Assembly: GCF_024509525.1 (NCBI RefSeq)
Contig: NZ_JAMWEM010000004.1
Span: forward strand, 124,001 to 188,000
From: Streptococcus suis
GTDB lineage: Bacteria > Bacillota > Bacilli > Lactobacillales > Streptococcaceae
Direction of reading: 5' to 3'
Length of the DNA stretch: 64,000 bases
Below, one piece after another: positions 21,216 through 31,064 of the stretch. The number at the start of each line of letters is the position of its first letter. Position 1 is the stretch's first letter. A model generated the notes under the pieces. It was given only the letters and a program-made list of their open reading frames with translations, did not search any database and was not told where the DNA came from. The position numbers and the translations under genes are program-made.

Positions 21216-24041
21216 TTATTTTAACTTCATTTTCAGATACTGGCCTGTAAAGCTGGCTGGGTTCTCCGCCACTTCTTCTGGTGTTCCTGTCGCAACAACG
21301 GTACCGCCGCCGACACCGCCTTCTGGCCCCATGTCGATAATGTGGTCGGCTGTCTTGATCACATCCAGATTGTGCTCGATGACCAGCACGGTATTGCCAT
21401 CATCAACAAAGCGAGCCAAGACCTTGAGCAACTGGGCAATGTCCTCCGTATGCAGACCTGTCGTCGGCTCATCCAAGATATACAAGGATTTACCAGTTGA
21501 CCGCTTGTGGAGTTCAGAAGCCAACTTCATCCGCTGGGCTTCCCCACCTGACAGGGTTGTCGCAGGTTGTCCAAGGGTAACATAGCCCAATCCCACATCT
21601 TGAATGGTACGGAGCTTCCGCTCAATCTTTGGAATATGTTTGAAGAACTCGACCGCATCATTGACTGTCATATCAAGGACTTGGGCAATATTTTTCTCCT
21701 TGTAATGTACTTCCAAGGTTTCAGAGTTATAACGGTGACCATGGCAGACTTCGCAAGGTACAAAGACATCTGGCAGGAAGTGCATTTCAATTTTGATAAT
21801 TCCGTCACCAGAGCAGGCTTCACAACGACCACCTTTGACGTTAAAGGAGAAACGTCCTTTCTTGTAGCCACGGATTTTTGCTTCATTGGTCTGGGCAAAG
21901 AGGTCCCGAATATCGTCAAAGACACCTGTGTAGGTAGCTGGATTGGAACGCGGTGTCCGTCCAATCGGGCTTTGGTCAATATCAATCAGGCGGTCCAAGT
22001 GTTCAATTCCTGAAATGGACTTGAACTTACCTGGCTTGTCCGAATTGCGATTGAGTTTCTGGGCAATAGCTTTTTTCAAAATAGAGTTGACCAGAGTTGA
22101 CTTACCAGAGCCAGACACCCCTGTCACCGCCACAAATTTCCCAAGCGGGAAACGAACAGTCACATCCTGCAGGTTATTTTCCTTGGCACCTGTTACCTCC
22201 AGGAAACGACCATTTCCAACACGACGCTCCAAAGGAACTGGAATTTCACGTTTGCCAGACAGATACTGACCTGTAATGGATTTTTTATTTTTAGCTACTT
22301 GGGCAGGCGTTCCAGAGGCCACGATCTCTCCGCCAAAGACACCCGCACCTGGACCGATATCAATCAACCAGTCCGCCTCCCGCATGGTGTCCTCATCATG
22401 CTCAACAACAATCAGGGTATTTCCCAAATCACGCATTTTCTTAAGACTAGCAATCAGGCGGTCATTGTCCCGCTGGTGCAGACCAATCGACGGCTCATCC
22501 AGAATATAGAGGACACCTGACAGGTTGGAGCCGATCTGGGTCGCCAGACGAATCCGCTGGCTCTCACCACCAGAAAGCGTCCCCGCTGCTCGTGAAAGCG
22601 TTAGGTAATTTAGACCAACGTTGTTTAGGAAGGACAGGCGATCCTTGATTTCCTTGACAATGGGCGTAGCAATCGTCGCTTCATTTTCAGACAAGGTCAG
22701 ATGTTCAATGACTTGCAAATGATCCGCTACGGACAAATCAGACAACTGCCCGATATGAAGTCCCTTTTCGCCTCCAACTTTGACAGACAGGGCTTGGTCA
22801 TTGAGGCGATAGCCGTGGCAGGTTCCACAGGTCAATTCATTCATGTAAGTCTTCATGACTGTCCGTGTATAATCACTATTGGTTTCACGATAGCGGCGAT
22901 TAATGTTGGTAATCAAGCCCTCGAATGGAATGTCAATATCACGCACCCCACCGAACTCATTTTCATAGTGGAAATGGAATTCCTTCCCGTCAGAACCGTT
23001 GAAAATCAGGTTCTTCTCCTCTTCCGTCAATTCCTCAAATGGCTTGTCCATGTCCACACCAAAGTGGTTCATGGCCTGCTCCAACATCTGAGGATAGTAG
23101 TTGGATGAGATCGGATTCCACGGAGCCAAGGCACCCTCACGCAAGGTCTTGCTGGCATCTGGGACAATCAAATCCGTATCCACTTCCAGCTTCATGCCCA
23201 AACCGTCACAGTCGCTACAAGACCCAAAAGGAGCATTGAAAGAGAAAAGACGAGGCTCCAACTCTGGCACCGTAAAACCACAAACCGGGCAGGCATAGTA
23301 CTCAGAGAAAAGCATTTCCTTCTCGTCCATGGTATCGATGATGACATAGCCGTCCGCAATCCGCAGGGCCGCTTCGATAGAATCGAAAAGCCGAGAGCGA
23401 ATACCTTCTTTTATCACAATTCGATCGACAACGACTTCGATATTGTGCGCCTTGCTCTTTGATAATTCTGGCACTTCCGACACGTCATAGACATCACCAT
23501 TGACCCGCACCCGAACATAGCCGTCCTTCTGGATTTTCTCAAAAATAGTCTTGTGCTGACCCTTTTTCTTCCGCACAATCGGTGCTAGAATCTGCAAGCG
23601 TTGACGCTCCGGCAATTCCAAAACTTCATCGACGATCTGCTCCACCGAAGAAGCCGCAATTGCTCCGTGGCCATTGATACAGTAAGGTACCCCGACCCTA
23701 GCATAGAGCAGGCGGAGATAGTCATTGATTTCCGTTGCTGTCCCGACTGTCGAACGCGGATTCCGCGAGGTTGTTTTTTGGTCTATGGAAATAGCAGGGC
23801 TGAGACCCTCTATGGAATCCACATCAGGTTTGTCCATGTTGCCCAAGAACTGACGAGCATAGGCAGACAAGGACTCTACATAGCGACGTTGGCCTTCGGC
23901 ATACAGAGTATCGAAAGCCAAACTCGACTTACCAGACCCCGACAAACCAGTCACCACCACCAATTTTTCACGCGGAATGGTCACATCAATATTTTTTAAA
24001 TTATGGGCACGCGCCCCATGAATCACAATATTTTCTTGCAT
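21216..24041 (-). CDS. uvrA: Excinuclease ABC subunit A
   Basis: UvrA finds DNA damage and loads UvrB in nucleotide excision repair. At 941 residues it is full length. Two ABC ATPase halves are present: Walker [15 protein letters not shown] at ~30 and [12 protein letters not shown] at ~640, with signatures [13 protein letters not shown] and [13 protein letters not shown]. Zinc-finger cysteines are seen in CPVCGF..CSDCDG and [17 protein letters not shown]. It has an unusually long upstream region (see 24042-24513). Confidence 0.98.
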   Translation of the reverse strand: MQENIVIHGARAHNLKNIDVTIPREKLVVVTGLSGSGKSSLAFDTLYAEGQRRYVESLSAYARQFLGNMDKPDVDSIEGLSPAISIDQKTTSRNPRSTVGTATEINDYLRLLYARVGVPYCINGHGAIAASSVEQIVDEVLELPERQRLQILAPIVRKKKGQHKTIFEKIQKDGYVRVRVNGDVYDVSEVPELSKSKAHNIEVVVDRIVIKEGIRSRLFDSIEAALRIADGYVIIDTMDEKEMLFSEYYACPVCGFTVPELEPRLFSFNAPFGSCSDCDGLGMKLEVDTDLIVPDASKTLREGALAPWNPISSNYYPQMLEQAMNHFGVDMDKPFEELTEEEKNLIFNGSDGKEFHFHYENEFGGVRDIDIPFEGLITNINRRYRETNSDYTRTVMKTYMNELTCGTCHGYRLNDQALSVKVGGEKGLHIGQLSDLSVADHLQVIEHLTLSENEATIATPIVKEIKDRLSFLNNVGLNYLTLSRAAGTLSGGESQRIRLATQIGSNLSGVLYILDEPSIGLHQRDNDRLIASLKKMRDLGNTLIVVEHDEDTMREADWLIDIGPGAGVFGGEIVASGTPAQVAKNKKSITGQYLSGKREIPVPLERRVGNGRFLEVTGAKENNLQDVTVRFPLGKFVAVTGVSGSGKSTLVNSILKKAIAQKLNRNSDKPGKFKSISGIEHLDRLIDIDQSPIGRTPRSNPATYTGVFDDIRDLFAQTNEAKIRGYKKGRFSFNVKGGRCEACSGDGIIKIEMHFLPDVFVPCEVCHGHRYNSETLEVHYKEKNIAQVLDMTVNDAVEFFKHIPKIERKLRTIQDVGLGYVTLGQPATTLSGGEAQRMKLASELHKRSTGKSLYILDEPTTGLHTEDIAQLLKVLARFVDDGNTVLVIEHNLDVIKTADHIIDMGPEGGVGGGTVVATGTPEEVAENPASFTGQYLKMKLK

Positions 24042-24513
24042 AATATGATATAAGTGCGTTAAGAAAGCGAGAAGAAAATAGGAAAATGTGACGTCACATC
24101 AGTGACCAAGCATTTTGGCTTTTTCTCGACGCTTTTAGCACGCATTCGAATCCTTTCTAAGATACAGAGCCCGTAAAACGCACGGTGAAAATAGGCGGCA
24201 AGTCCGAAATCTGTGATTTCGAAGACGCACCCCCGTCAAGACAACTAGTGCTTTCACAGGTTGATAACCGAAGAAAGCACAGATGTCTACGACGCAGGAG
24301 CCAGTTCCACATGCTTAAACATGAAGAAACCAGCAATTTTTGACACTGCATTTAGCCTGTGTTCAATTCCTTTCAATACGAAGTCAAGGGAATCGAATCC
24401 CCCTCAAATACTCCATATTATAACACAAATACAGGAAAAATATTTCATTCGCAAGTAGTTTTTGGTATAATAGAGGGTACGCTTATGCAGAAAATACTAA
24501 AGGAGGGAAAGAT
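24042..24513. other. Long uvrA leader and divergent uvrA/corA promoters
   Basis: This 470-base stretch holds no credible gene. On the minus strand TGTTATAAT (extended -10, 24417-24422) would give uvrA an untranslated leader of about 370 bases. On the plus strand TGGTATAAT (24463-24471) serves corA. A perfect 14-base palindrome ATGTGACGTCACAT (24086-24099) sits about 45 bases before the uvrA start, inside a larger imperfect hairpin formed by aaagcgagaa and ttctcgacgctttt. A short minus-strand frame at 24157-24351 has no ribosome site and unlikely composition. Confidence 0.5.
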
Positions 24514-25458
24514 ATGAAACAGATTTTTCTATCAACCATGACAGATTTAGAAGAAATCCAAACCTTTGAACCTGGGGCTTGGATTAACCTGGTCAACCCC
24601 TCCCAGAGCGAGTCTATGGAAGTGGCTGAACACTATAACATTGACATCGCAGACCTGCGGGCACCACTCGATGCGGAAGAATCTTCACGTATTTCCGTTG
24701 AAGACGATTACAAACTCATTATCGTGGACGTCCCAATTCTCGAAGAACGAAACAACAAGACCTACTATATCACGATTCCCTTGGGGATTATTCTGACAGA
24801 AGATGCAATCATCACGACGTGCTTGGAAAAACTACCTCTCTTTGAACCGTTTGTCCATCATCGTCTCCGCAACTTCTTCACCTTTATGAAATCACGTTTT
24901 GTCTTCCAAATCCTCTATCGAAACGCTCAACTCTACCTATCGGCTCTACGAACCATTGATCGTAAGAGTGAAGAAATCGAGAAGCAGCTCCATGAAGCTA
25001 CCCGTAACGAAGAATTGATTGTCCTCATGGAATTGGAAAAGACCATTGTCTACTTCAAAGCTTCACTAAAAACCAATGAACGTTTGGTCAAAAAATTGGC
25101 CTCCTCATCTCGCCTCCTTCGGAAATATGAAGAAGATGAAGACTTGTTGGAAGACACATTAGTCGAGACCCAGCAGGCCATCGAAATGGCAGACATTTAC
25201 GGATCCATTTTGAATTCTATGACTCATGCCTTCGCTTCGGTTATTTCCAATAATCAAAACACCATTATGAAGACCCTGGCCCTAATGACTATTGTCATGT
25301 CCATTCCGACCATGATTTTCTCAGCCTATGGTATGAATTTCAAGAATAACGTCATTCCTTTTAACGATGTTCCTCACGCCTTTTGGTGGATTATCCTATT
25401 CGCCTTTGCAATTAGCTTGTCTCTCACCTTTTATTTCATCAAGAAAAGATGGTTCTAA
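24514..25458 (+). CDS. corA: CorA family magnesium transporter
   Basis: A 314-residue CorA/MIT channel protein for Mg2+ and related divalent cations. A cytoplasmic N-terminal domain with long helices (~residues 120-230) is followed by two C-terminal membrane spans. The first ends in the pore motif YGMNF at ~274-278, and the second runs FWWIILFAFAISLSLTFYFI. It starts at the ATG at 24514 behind aaaggaggg, and is the first gene of a run with two small membrane proteins. Confidence 0.93.
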   Translation: MKQIFLSTMTDLEEIQTFEPGAWINLVNPSQSESMEVAEHYNIDIADLRAPLDAEESSRISVEDDYKLIIVDVPILEERNNKTYYITIPLGIILTEDAIITTCLEKLPLFEPFVHHRLRNFFTFMKSRFVFQILYRNAQLYLSALRTIDRKSEEIEKQLHEATRNEELIVLMELEKTIVYFKASLKTNERLVKKLASSSRLLRKYEEDEDLLEDTLVETQQAIEMADIYGSILNSMTHAFASVISNNQNTIMKTLALMTIVMSIPTMIFSAYGMNFKNNVIPFNDVPHAFWWIILFAFAISLSLTFYFIKKRWF

Positions 25459-25476
25459 CATCCCTAGGAGATTATT

Positions 25477-26133
25477 ATGACATTTACAGAAATCAAAGAG
25501 TTAACCAAGAAAAACCAAGAATTTATTCATATTGCCACCAACCAACTCATCAAGGATGGTAAATCCGATGAAGAAATCAAGACTTTATTAGCAGATATTT
25601 TACCTACTATTATCGAGAATCAAAAAACAGGTATAACAGCACGCTCTCTTTACGGCCCTCCTAGCGAATGGGCTGCCGCACAAACAAAGCAAGCAAACAA
25701 TGATTTGCACAACCAGGAAGAAAATGACAATCCTTGGCTCATGTGGCTAGACTCCAGCCTTCTTATTCTAGCTCTTATCTCTGGCTTGAACGGTATCCTA
25801 AACTTTTTCAATACTGGTAGCCAATACGGTATCGTTACCCTTCTCGTCATCGGATTCGGAGTGGGAGCAGGCATGTATATGATGTACCATTTCGTCTACA
25901 GAGAGCAAGCCAAAACAGGCCAACGCCCAAACCTATTAAAAGCAATCGGAGTTCTGGTGCTCGCTACATTAGCCTGGTCTATCGTCTTCTTCCTTGCTGC
26001 ACTCATCCCAAGCTCCATTAATCCGGCGGTTTCTCCAGTATTTGCTGTACTCTTAGCCGCTGTCGCCTTTGGACTACGACATCTCCTACGGAAGAAATAC
26101 AATATTCGTAACGCAATGCAACCCGTTCGTTAA
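25477..26133 (+). CDS. DUF1129 family membrane protein
   Basis: A 218-residue membrane protein with a charged N-terminal ~85 residues (FTEIKELTKKNQEFIHIATNQLIKDGKSDEEI) followed by four hydrophobic segments: ~90-108, ~117-137, ~156-177 and ~184-200. The arrangement matches the DUF1129 family found next to corA in streptococci. The start lies 18 bases after corA behind ctaggagatt, so it is probably in the same operon. Function unknown. Confidence 0.8.
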   Translation: MTFTEIKELTKKNQEFIHIATNQLIKDGKSDEEIKTLLADILPTIIENQKTGITARSLYGPPSEWAAAQTKQANNDLHNQEENDNPWLMWLDSSLLILALISGLNGILNFFNTGSQYGIVTLLVIGFGVGAGMYMMYHFVYREQAKTGQRPNLLKAIGVLVLATLAWSIVFFLAALIPSSINPAVSPVFAVLLAAVAFGLRHLLRKKYNIRNAMQPVR

Positions 26134-26183
26134 TAGACTTTCGATTCTCAATCTACTTTTACGACCAACATTTGGAGGTACTT

Positions 26184-26879
26184 ATGAAAAAATCTTACTC
26201 TTGGCAGATTATCCTAGTGATTCTCGCCCTCTATCTCATTTTATTAGCCTTTTTCCCAAACCTTTCTGTTATTTTTAATTATTTTAGACTGACACTCGTT
26301 ATCGCCCTAGCCTTCCTCTGGCTAGGTACCGAACATAAAAATGCCATCCTCTTCTCCATTGGCCTTGCATTTTCTGCGCTATACATCAATGAATTGGTCC
26401 CTTATGGTTACCATACTTTTAATATCGCTCCGCTTTTCTTAGGAATTCTTGTATTGGGACTCGCTATCCACAGCATCAACAAAAAACGTAGCTATCATAA
26501 AATGATTGAAACCGCCGCAAGTGCAACAACCATCATTTCCAACGATGCTGAGTTTCTGCATCTAGAAGCAAATTTTACGAATCGATATGAGTACTCAAAT
26601 TCAAACGCCCTAAAGGCTGTCAATAGCAAAGCATTCTTCGGTACTGTTGTTATAGATTTAACCGGGGCTCAATTTGAAAAAGAATTGACCTATATCACCA
26701 TCAAACAAACCTTATCTACCACTACCATTCGTTTACCAAAGTCTGTTGCAGTCACGAATGGTCTCAAGTCAGGCTTAGGGGAAGTTTTCCTACCACCACA
26801 AGGCACAACTACTAACTACCAAGTCTATTTAACCGGTACCAACACCCTATCAAAAGTATCCATCCAATTTATCGATTAA
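26184..26879 (+). CDS. LiaF-like membrane protein
   Basis: A 231-residue protein starting at the ATG at 26184 behind ggaggtactt. Three to four membrane segments in the first ~100 residues (IILVILALYLILLAFF, LTLVIALAFLWLG, FNIAPLFLGILVLGLAI) are followed by a soluble beta-rich domain (FGTVVIDLTGAQF, TTTIRLPKSVAV, GLGEVFLPPQG). That layout resembles LiaF/DUF2154 proteins, which restrain LiaS-type sensor kinases of the cell-envelope response. No liaSR genes are adjacent here, so a signalling role is only a possibility. Confidence 0.65.
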   Translation: MKKSYSWQIILVILALYLILLAFFPNLSVIFNYFRLTLVIALAFLWLGTEHKNAILFSIGLAFSALYINELVPYGYHTFNIAPLFLGILVLGLAIHSINKKRSYHKMIETAASATTIISNDAEFLHLEANFTNRYEYSNSNALKAVNSKAFFGTVVIDLTGAQFEKELTYITIKQTLSTTTIRLPKSVAVTNGLKSGLGEVFLPPQGTTTNYQVYLTGTNTLSKVSIQFID

Positions 26880-27242
26880 CACCCAATTTTTGATCCTTCC
26901 TATTTGTCTTTAGACAATGAAAAAAGAATGTGAATAGAAGCCTCCATTAGGATTTATACAAACCTGATGGAGTTTATTATTTTCAAATTTATTCCCATAC
27001 TTTTCTTGTATTTTAGGGGTAGCATTTCTATCATTATCACCTTCTGATTGACTAACTGAAAGCTAGCCCATGTACTTTACCTTACATACATTTCGCTCCT
27101 TAAGACATAGGCTAAAAAGCCCCATCTGGTTCTTAATTCGCTCTCGTATTTTCATGCTCATGAAAAAATGACCCATTGGGGTCATTACTCGCTTTCATAT
27201 TTTCATACTCGTGAAAAAACAGTCCATTCAAGGACTGTTTTT
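26880..27242. other. Intergenic stretch with three hairpins and a tandem duplication
   Basis: A hairpin ctccattagg/cctgatggag (26942-26972) followed by tttattatttt terminates the LiaF-like gene. On the other side two minus-direction terminators follow each other: aatgaccc/gggtcatt (27167-27186) and aaaaaacagtcc/ggactgtttttt (27214-27243). Each is preceded by a near-identical ~28-base unit (27139-27166 and 27190-27217; cgctYtcRtattttcatRctc), so one terminator module has been duplicated downstream of rpsR. I see no gene here. Confidence 0.7.
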
Positions 27243-27482
27243 TTAATCTTCGTTTACGAATGGTAGAAGTGCCATAACGCGAGCACGTTTGATAGCTGTT
27301 GTTACTTTACGTTGGTTTTTAGCTGAAGTTCCAGTTACACGACGTGGAAGGATTTTTCCACGTTCTGAGATGAAACGGCTAAGAAGCTCAGTATCTTTGT
27401 AATCAACATATTCAATTTTGTTAGCTGCGATATAGTCAACTTTTTTACGGCGTTTAAAACCGCCACGACGTTGTTGAGCCAT
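27243..27482 (-). CDS. rpsR: 30S ribosomal protein S18
   Basis: The 79-residue basic protein has the S18 core ([21 protein letters not shown], then [22 protein letters not shown]). It binds S6 on the 30S platform. It is the last gene of the rpsF-ssb-rpsR operon, 31 bases after ssb, and is followed by two tandem terminators. Confidence 0.98.
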   Translation of the reverse strand: MAQQRRGGFKRRKKVDYIAANKIEYVDYKDTELLSRFISERGKILPRRVTGTSAKNQRKVTTAIKRARVMALLPFVNED

Positions 27483-27513
27483 GTGTTTTCTCCTTTATAA
27501 TTATTCGTTTGAC

Positions 27514-28011
27514 CTAGAATGGTAAGTCATCATCAGAAATGTCCATTGGATTAGTTGCTCCGAAAGGACTGCTTTCTTCGCGTGCGAAGTTTGGTGTAGA
27601 TTGTGCAGGAGTCGCATAGGATGAGCCATAATCGTTGCTACCAGCAAAAGAATTGCCTGCTCCGTAGCCACCTGCTTGCCCTTCACGTGCAGTACGACTT
27701 TCCAAGAGTTGGAAATTTTCTGCTACAACTTCTGTTACATAAACACGCTGTCCTTGCTGGTTTTCGTAATTACGTGTCTGAATGCGACCAGTAATTCCAA
27801 CCAAGGCACCTTTTTTAGCCCAGTTTGCTAAATTTTCAGCTTGCTGACGCCAAATGACAACGTTGATAAAATCCGCTTCACGTTCGCCGTTTTGATTTTT
27901 AAAATTACGGTTTACCGCAAGAGTAAAAGTCGCAACCGCTTGATTGGAGGGAGTATAACGAAGTTCTGCATCACGAGTCATACGACCCACTAGTACTACA
28001 TTGTTAATCAT
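27514..28011 (-). CDS. ssb: Single-stranded DNA-binding protein (replication)
   Basis: A 165-residue SSB with an N-terminal OB fold ([48 protein letters not shown]), a Gly/Ser-rich linker and the acidic tail [10 protein letters not shown] that recruits partner proteins. It lies between rpsF and rpsR as in most Firmicutes, so this is the replicative copy. A second, shorter SSB with a competence promoter lies at 58002-58397. Confidence 0.97.
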   Translation of the reverse strand: MINNVVLVGRMTRDAELRYTPSNQAVATFTLAVNRNFKNQNGEREADFINVVIWRQQAENLANWAKKGALVGITGRIQTRNYENQQGQRVYVTEVVAENFQLLESRTAREGQAGGYGAGNSFAGSNDYGSSYATPAQSTPNFAREESSPFGATNPMDISDDDLPF

Positions 28012-28022
28012 ATACTACCTTC

Positions 28023-28313
28023 TTACGCGTCAAGTTTCACAATCATGTGACGAAGAATGTCGCCGTTGATTTTTGACAAACGGTCAAACTCTTTAAGAGC
28101 TTCGTCGTTTGATGCTTCAACGTTAACGATGTGGTAAAGTCCTTCACGGAAATCTTTGATTTCGTAAGCAAGACGGCGTTTTTCCCATGCTTTTGATTCA
28201 ACGATTGTTGCACCGTTGTCAGTCAAGATAGAGTCAAAGCGTGCTACCAAAGCGTTTTTAGCTTCTTCTTCAATGTTTGGACGAATAATGTAAAGAATTT
28301 CGTATTTAGCCAT
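28023..28313 (-). CDS. rpsF: 30S ribosomal protein S6
   Basis: The 96-residue protein has the S6 fold: [46 protein letters not shown]. It is the first gene of rpsF-ssb-rpsR. The ~75-base leader between the promoter at 28388-28415 and the ATG contains a gtttct/agaaac hairpin and a GC-rich second stem. That is the place where S6:S18 binds its own mRNA in many bacteria; such autoregulation is plausible but not shown. Confidence 0.97.
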   Translation of the reverse strand: MAKYEILYIIRPNIEEEAKNALVARFDSILTDNGATIVESKAWEKRRLAYEIKDFREGLYHIVNVEASNDEALKEFDRLSKINGDILRHMIVKLDA

Positions 28314-28387
28314 TGATATGTTCCTCCTTTTGGTCTAATGCCTACTGATCCTTGCCAGCAGGAAGTGAGGGTTTCTCACAAGAAACT

Positions 28388-28415
28388 ATTATATCATATT
28401 CTGGACAGATAGCAA
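28388..28415 (-). promoter_or_regulatory. rpsF operon promoter
   Basis: The minus strand shows TTGCTA (28410-28415), a 16-base spacer and TATAAT (28388-28393) with an extended TGA. Confidence 0.65.
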
Positions 28416-28440
28416 GCCTAAACTGCTAAAAACGCAAAAG

Positions 28441-28466
28441 AAAAGAGCAGTCGCTACTACTCTTTT
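28441..28466 (-). terminator. fakA terminator
   Basis: aaaagag/ctctttt arms lie just beyond the fakA stop, with T-rich sequence in the minus direction. Confidence 0.7.
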
Positions 28467-28473
28467 CCTTTTC

Positions 28474-30138
28474 TTATTCTACACTGAAGAGATATGGATA
28501 GACTGGTTGATTTCCTTGGTGGATTTCAACTTCGATGTCTTCGTATTGTTCTTCTAAATCTTGTGCAAGATTTTTCGCCAGTTCTTCATCACCATCTTCA
28601 CCAACATAAATGGTCACGATTTCGCTGTCTTCATCCAACATTTTCTCAAAGGTTGCAACAAGGGTTTCAACCATATTTGGATTAGATACGACAATCTTGC
28701 CGTCAACCATACCTAAGTTGTCGTTTTCATGGATTTCCAAACCGTCAATGGTAGTATCGCGAACGGCAGTCGTCACGCTTCCGCTCTTCACATCTGCAAG
28801 AGATGCCGTCATCGCTTCAAAGTTGGTATCCAAATCACGACTTGGGTCAAAGGCAAGCAAGCTTGTAAAGCCTTGTGGAAGGGTCTTAGTTTCTACAACC
28901 TTAACCGCTACTTCTGCCACTTCTGCTGCAGATTGTGCTGCCATGAGAATGTTTTTGTTGTTTGGAAGCAAGATGACGTTACGAGCATTGACCAATTCAA
29001 TGGCATTGACAAAGTCTTCTGTCGAAGGGTTCATGGTTTGACCACCAGAAATCACATAATCCACACCTTGTGATTTGAAGATTTCTGTCAAGCCTTCTCC
29101 AGCAGCCACAGCGATAATACCGTATTCTTTTTGCTCAGCTGGTTTTTGGAAAGCTTCTTCCTTTTCAACTTGAGCTTCGTGTTGCTCACGCATATTGTCT
29201 ACTTTGACCTTGACCAAGCTTCCGTATTGAAGACCGGCTTGCATAACCAAACCTGGATCTTCTGTATGAACGTGAACTTTTACGATTTCATCATCATTGA
29301 CAACCAGCAATGAATCCCCAAGGTCATTGAGGTAGTTGCGGAATTCTTCGTAATCAAAGTCCTTGACGTAAGTAGGACCTTGGCGAAGAGCCACCATGAT
29401 TTCAGTACAGTAACCGAAGGTAATATCCTCCGTCGCCACATGACCGGCAACTGACTTGTGGTGCTCTGCATTGATCATCTCAGTCATAACAGCTGGTGTT
29501 GCTTCAAAATCTTCTGAAGCGATGTACTCACCTGTCAGAGCTGACAAGAAACCTTCATAGATGTAAACAAGGCCTTGGCCACCTGAATCGACAACACCAA
29601 CTTCCTTTAGGACTGGAAGCAAGTCTGGTGTTTTCTTGAGGGCACGGTTTGCCCCTTCTAAAGTAGCACGCATAACTTCCACAGCATCATCTGTTTCTTC
29701 TGCTTTTTTAAGGGCAGCAGTTGCAGCTCCGCGTGAAACAGTCAAAATAGTTCCTTCAACCGGCTTCATAACAGCTTTATAGGCTACTTCAACACCATTC
29801 TGGAAAGCTTGTGCCAAGTCTTTTCCATCCAATTCGTTTTTACCTTTAACGGATTGACCGAAACCACGGAATAATTGTGAGGTAATAACGCCTGAGTTAC
29901 CACGTGCCCCCATGAGTAAGCCCTTAGACAAGATTTGAGCTACTTCACCAACTGTATTGGCTGGCTTATCCGCAACTTCTTTAGCACCATTGGTAATGGT
30001 CATCCCCATGTTAGTTCCTGTATCCCCATCTGGTACAGGAAAAACATTTAATGAGTTTACATATTCAGCTTGTTTATTCAATCGAGTAGATGCCGCTTGC
30101 ACCATTTCTTGGAATAAACTAGTAGTAATTTTAGACAC
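28474..30138 (-). CDS. fakA: Fatty acid kinase ATP-binding subunit (DAK2 domain)
   Basis: FakA phosphorylates fatty acids bound by FakB (DegV) proteins, feeding exogenous lipids into phospholipid synthesis. The 554-residue protein has the N-terminal DhaL/DAK2 nucleotide domain (NSLNVFPVPDGDTGTNMGMT with the Mg-binding Asp residues; GARGNSGVITSQLFRG), a middle domain and a C-terminal DegV-like domain (ISGGQTMNPSTEDFVNAI, LLPNNKNILMAAQSA). It follows an Asp23-type gene by two bases, the usual pairing. Confidence 0.92.
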   Translation of the reverse strand: MSKITTSLFQEMVQAASTRLNKQAEYVNSLNVFPVPDGDTGTNMGMTITNGAKEVADKPANTVGEVAQILSKGLLMGARGNSGVITSQLFRGFGQSVKGKNELDGKDLAQAFQNGVEVAYKAVMKPVEGTILTVSRGAATAALKKAEETDDAVEVMRATLEGANRALKKTPDLLPVLKEVGVVDSGGQGLVYIYEGFLSALTGEYIASEDFEATPAVMTEMINAEHHKSVAGHVATEDITFGYCTEIMVALRQGPTYVKDFDYEEFRNYLNDLGDSLLVVNDDEIVKVHVHTEDPGLVMQAGLQYGSLVKVKVDNMREQHEAQVEKEEAFQKPAEQKEYGIIAVAAGEGLTEIFKSQGVDYVISGGQTMNPSTEDFVNAIELVNARNVILLPNNKNILMAAQSAAEVAEVAVKVVETKTLPQGFTSLLAFDPSRDLDTNFEAMTASLADVKSGSVTTAVRDTTIDGLEIHENDNLGMVDGKIVVSNPNMVETLVATFEKMLDEDSEIVTIYVGEDGDEELAKNLAQDLEEQYEDIEVEIHQGNQPVYPYLFSVE

Positions 30139-30140
30139 AA

Positions 30141-30506
30141 TTATTCTCCTACAACTTTGATATTTTGGATATAGACATTGACTGTATTGGCAGCGATACC
30201 TAATTGATTTTCCAAGTTAAATTTCACACGCTCTTGAATATTTCGTGAAACTTCACTGATTTTCACACCATAACTCATAACAGTGTAAACATCAACCACA
30301 ATTTGACCGCTTTCAGTTGTCTTGATAACTACACCTTTAGAATAATTTTCCCTACCGAGCAAAGCTTGGAAATTATCCTTAATCGCTGACTTACTAGCCA
30401 TGCCAACAACACCAAAAATTTCAGTCGTTGCACCGCCGACAACTGTAGCAATCACGTCGTCAGTCAACTCAATTTGGCCGTCTTTTGTATTGATCTTAAC
30501 AGTCAT
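30141..30506 (-). CDS. Asp23/Gls24 family protein (YloU type)
   Basis: A 121-residue Asp23-domain protein (GQIELTDDVIATVVGGATTEIFGVVGM, IVVDVYTVMSYGVKISEVSRNIQE). It is the YloU-type copy that is linked to fakA in Firmicutes, and its stop lies two bases from the fakA start. Its role is unclear; co-transcription with fakA suggests a membrane-lipid connection. Confidence 0.9.
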   Translation of the reverse strand: MTVKINTKDGQIELTDDVIATVVGGATTEIFGVVGMASKSAIKDNFQALLGRENYSKGVVIKTTESGQIVVDVYTVMSYGVKISEVSRNIQERVKFNLENQLGIAANTVNVYIQNIKVVGE

Positions 30507-30604
30507 ATTTCGTTACCTCAAATAGTTTTATCACTCCATTTTATCATAATTTCTTTATTCTGTAAAAAACTAGCTTGTGACAGCAGAAAAGGCAAGAAAA
30601 AAAA

Positions 30605-30620
30605 ACGACCCACGGGTCAT
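30605..30620 (-). terminator. rpmB terminator
   Basis: A gacc/ggtc stem with flanking A and T runs lies just beyond rpmB. Confidence 0.7.
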
Positions 30621-30629
30621 TTTTATCAA

Positions 30630-30818
30630 TTAAACGCGTTCAACTTTGCCAGATTTAAGAGCACGTGCTGAAGCCCAAACTTTTTTAGGTTTGCCGTCAA
30701 TCAAAACAGTAACTTTTTGAAGGTTTGGTTTAACTGCGCGTTTTGTTTGGTTCATAGCGTGTGAACGGTTGTTGCCTGATACAGTCTTACGACCAGTAAA
30801 ATAACATACTTTAGCCAT
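30630..30818 (-). CDS. rpmB: 50S ribosomal protein L28
   Basis: A 62-residue basic protein with the L28 signature ([34 protein letters not shown]). It is divided by its own terminator from the downstream Asp23-fakA pair, as in other streptococci. Confidence 0.97.
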   Translation of the reverse strand: MAKVCYFTGRKTVSGNNRSHAMNQTKRAVKPNLQKVTVLIDGKPKKVWASARALKSGKVERV

Positions 30819-31011
30819 TGTGTATTCCTCCTCATTTGATCAAATATATCGGATGTGCTAGCACCACATACTTAAACATTCTACCAAAAAGATCTCTTTT
30901 TTGCAATAGAAATGCCAGTAATTTTTAATTTTTTCAACTATGAAATCTTTTTTTGCTGTATTTTTACAAAATAGACATCTCTTTGAGGATGATTTGCGGA
31001 TAAATCAACCA

Positions 31012-31041
31012 AAAAGGCTTACCCTAGTGGATAAACCTTTG
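31012..31041 (-). terminator. fba terminator
   Basis: A 9-bp stem, ggcttaccc against ggataaacc with two G-U pairs, lies beyond the fba stop. A T run follows in the minus direction. Confidence 0.75.
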
Positions 31042-31064
31042 ATTTAATACTGTTTCAAGCAAAA

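Noticed and set aside
24157..24351. 64-codon minus-strand frame in the uvrA leader
   Set aside because: No ribosome site, Cys/Ser/Leu-rich composition unlike the neighbours; treated as non-coding leader.
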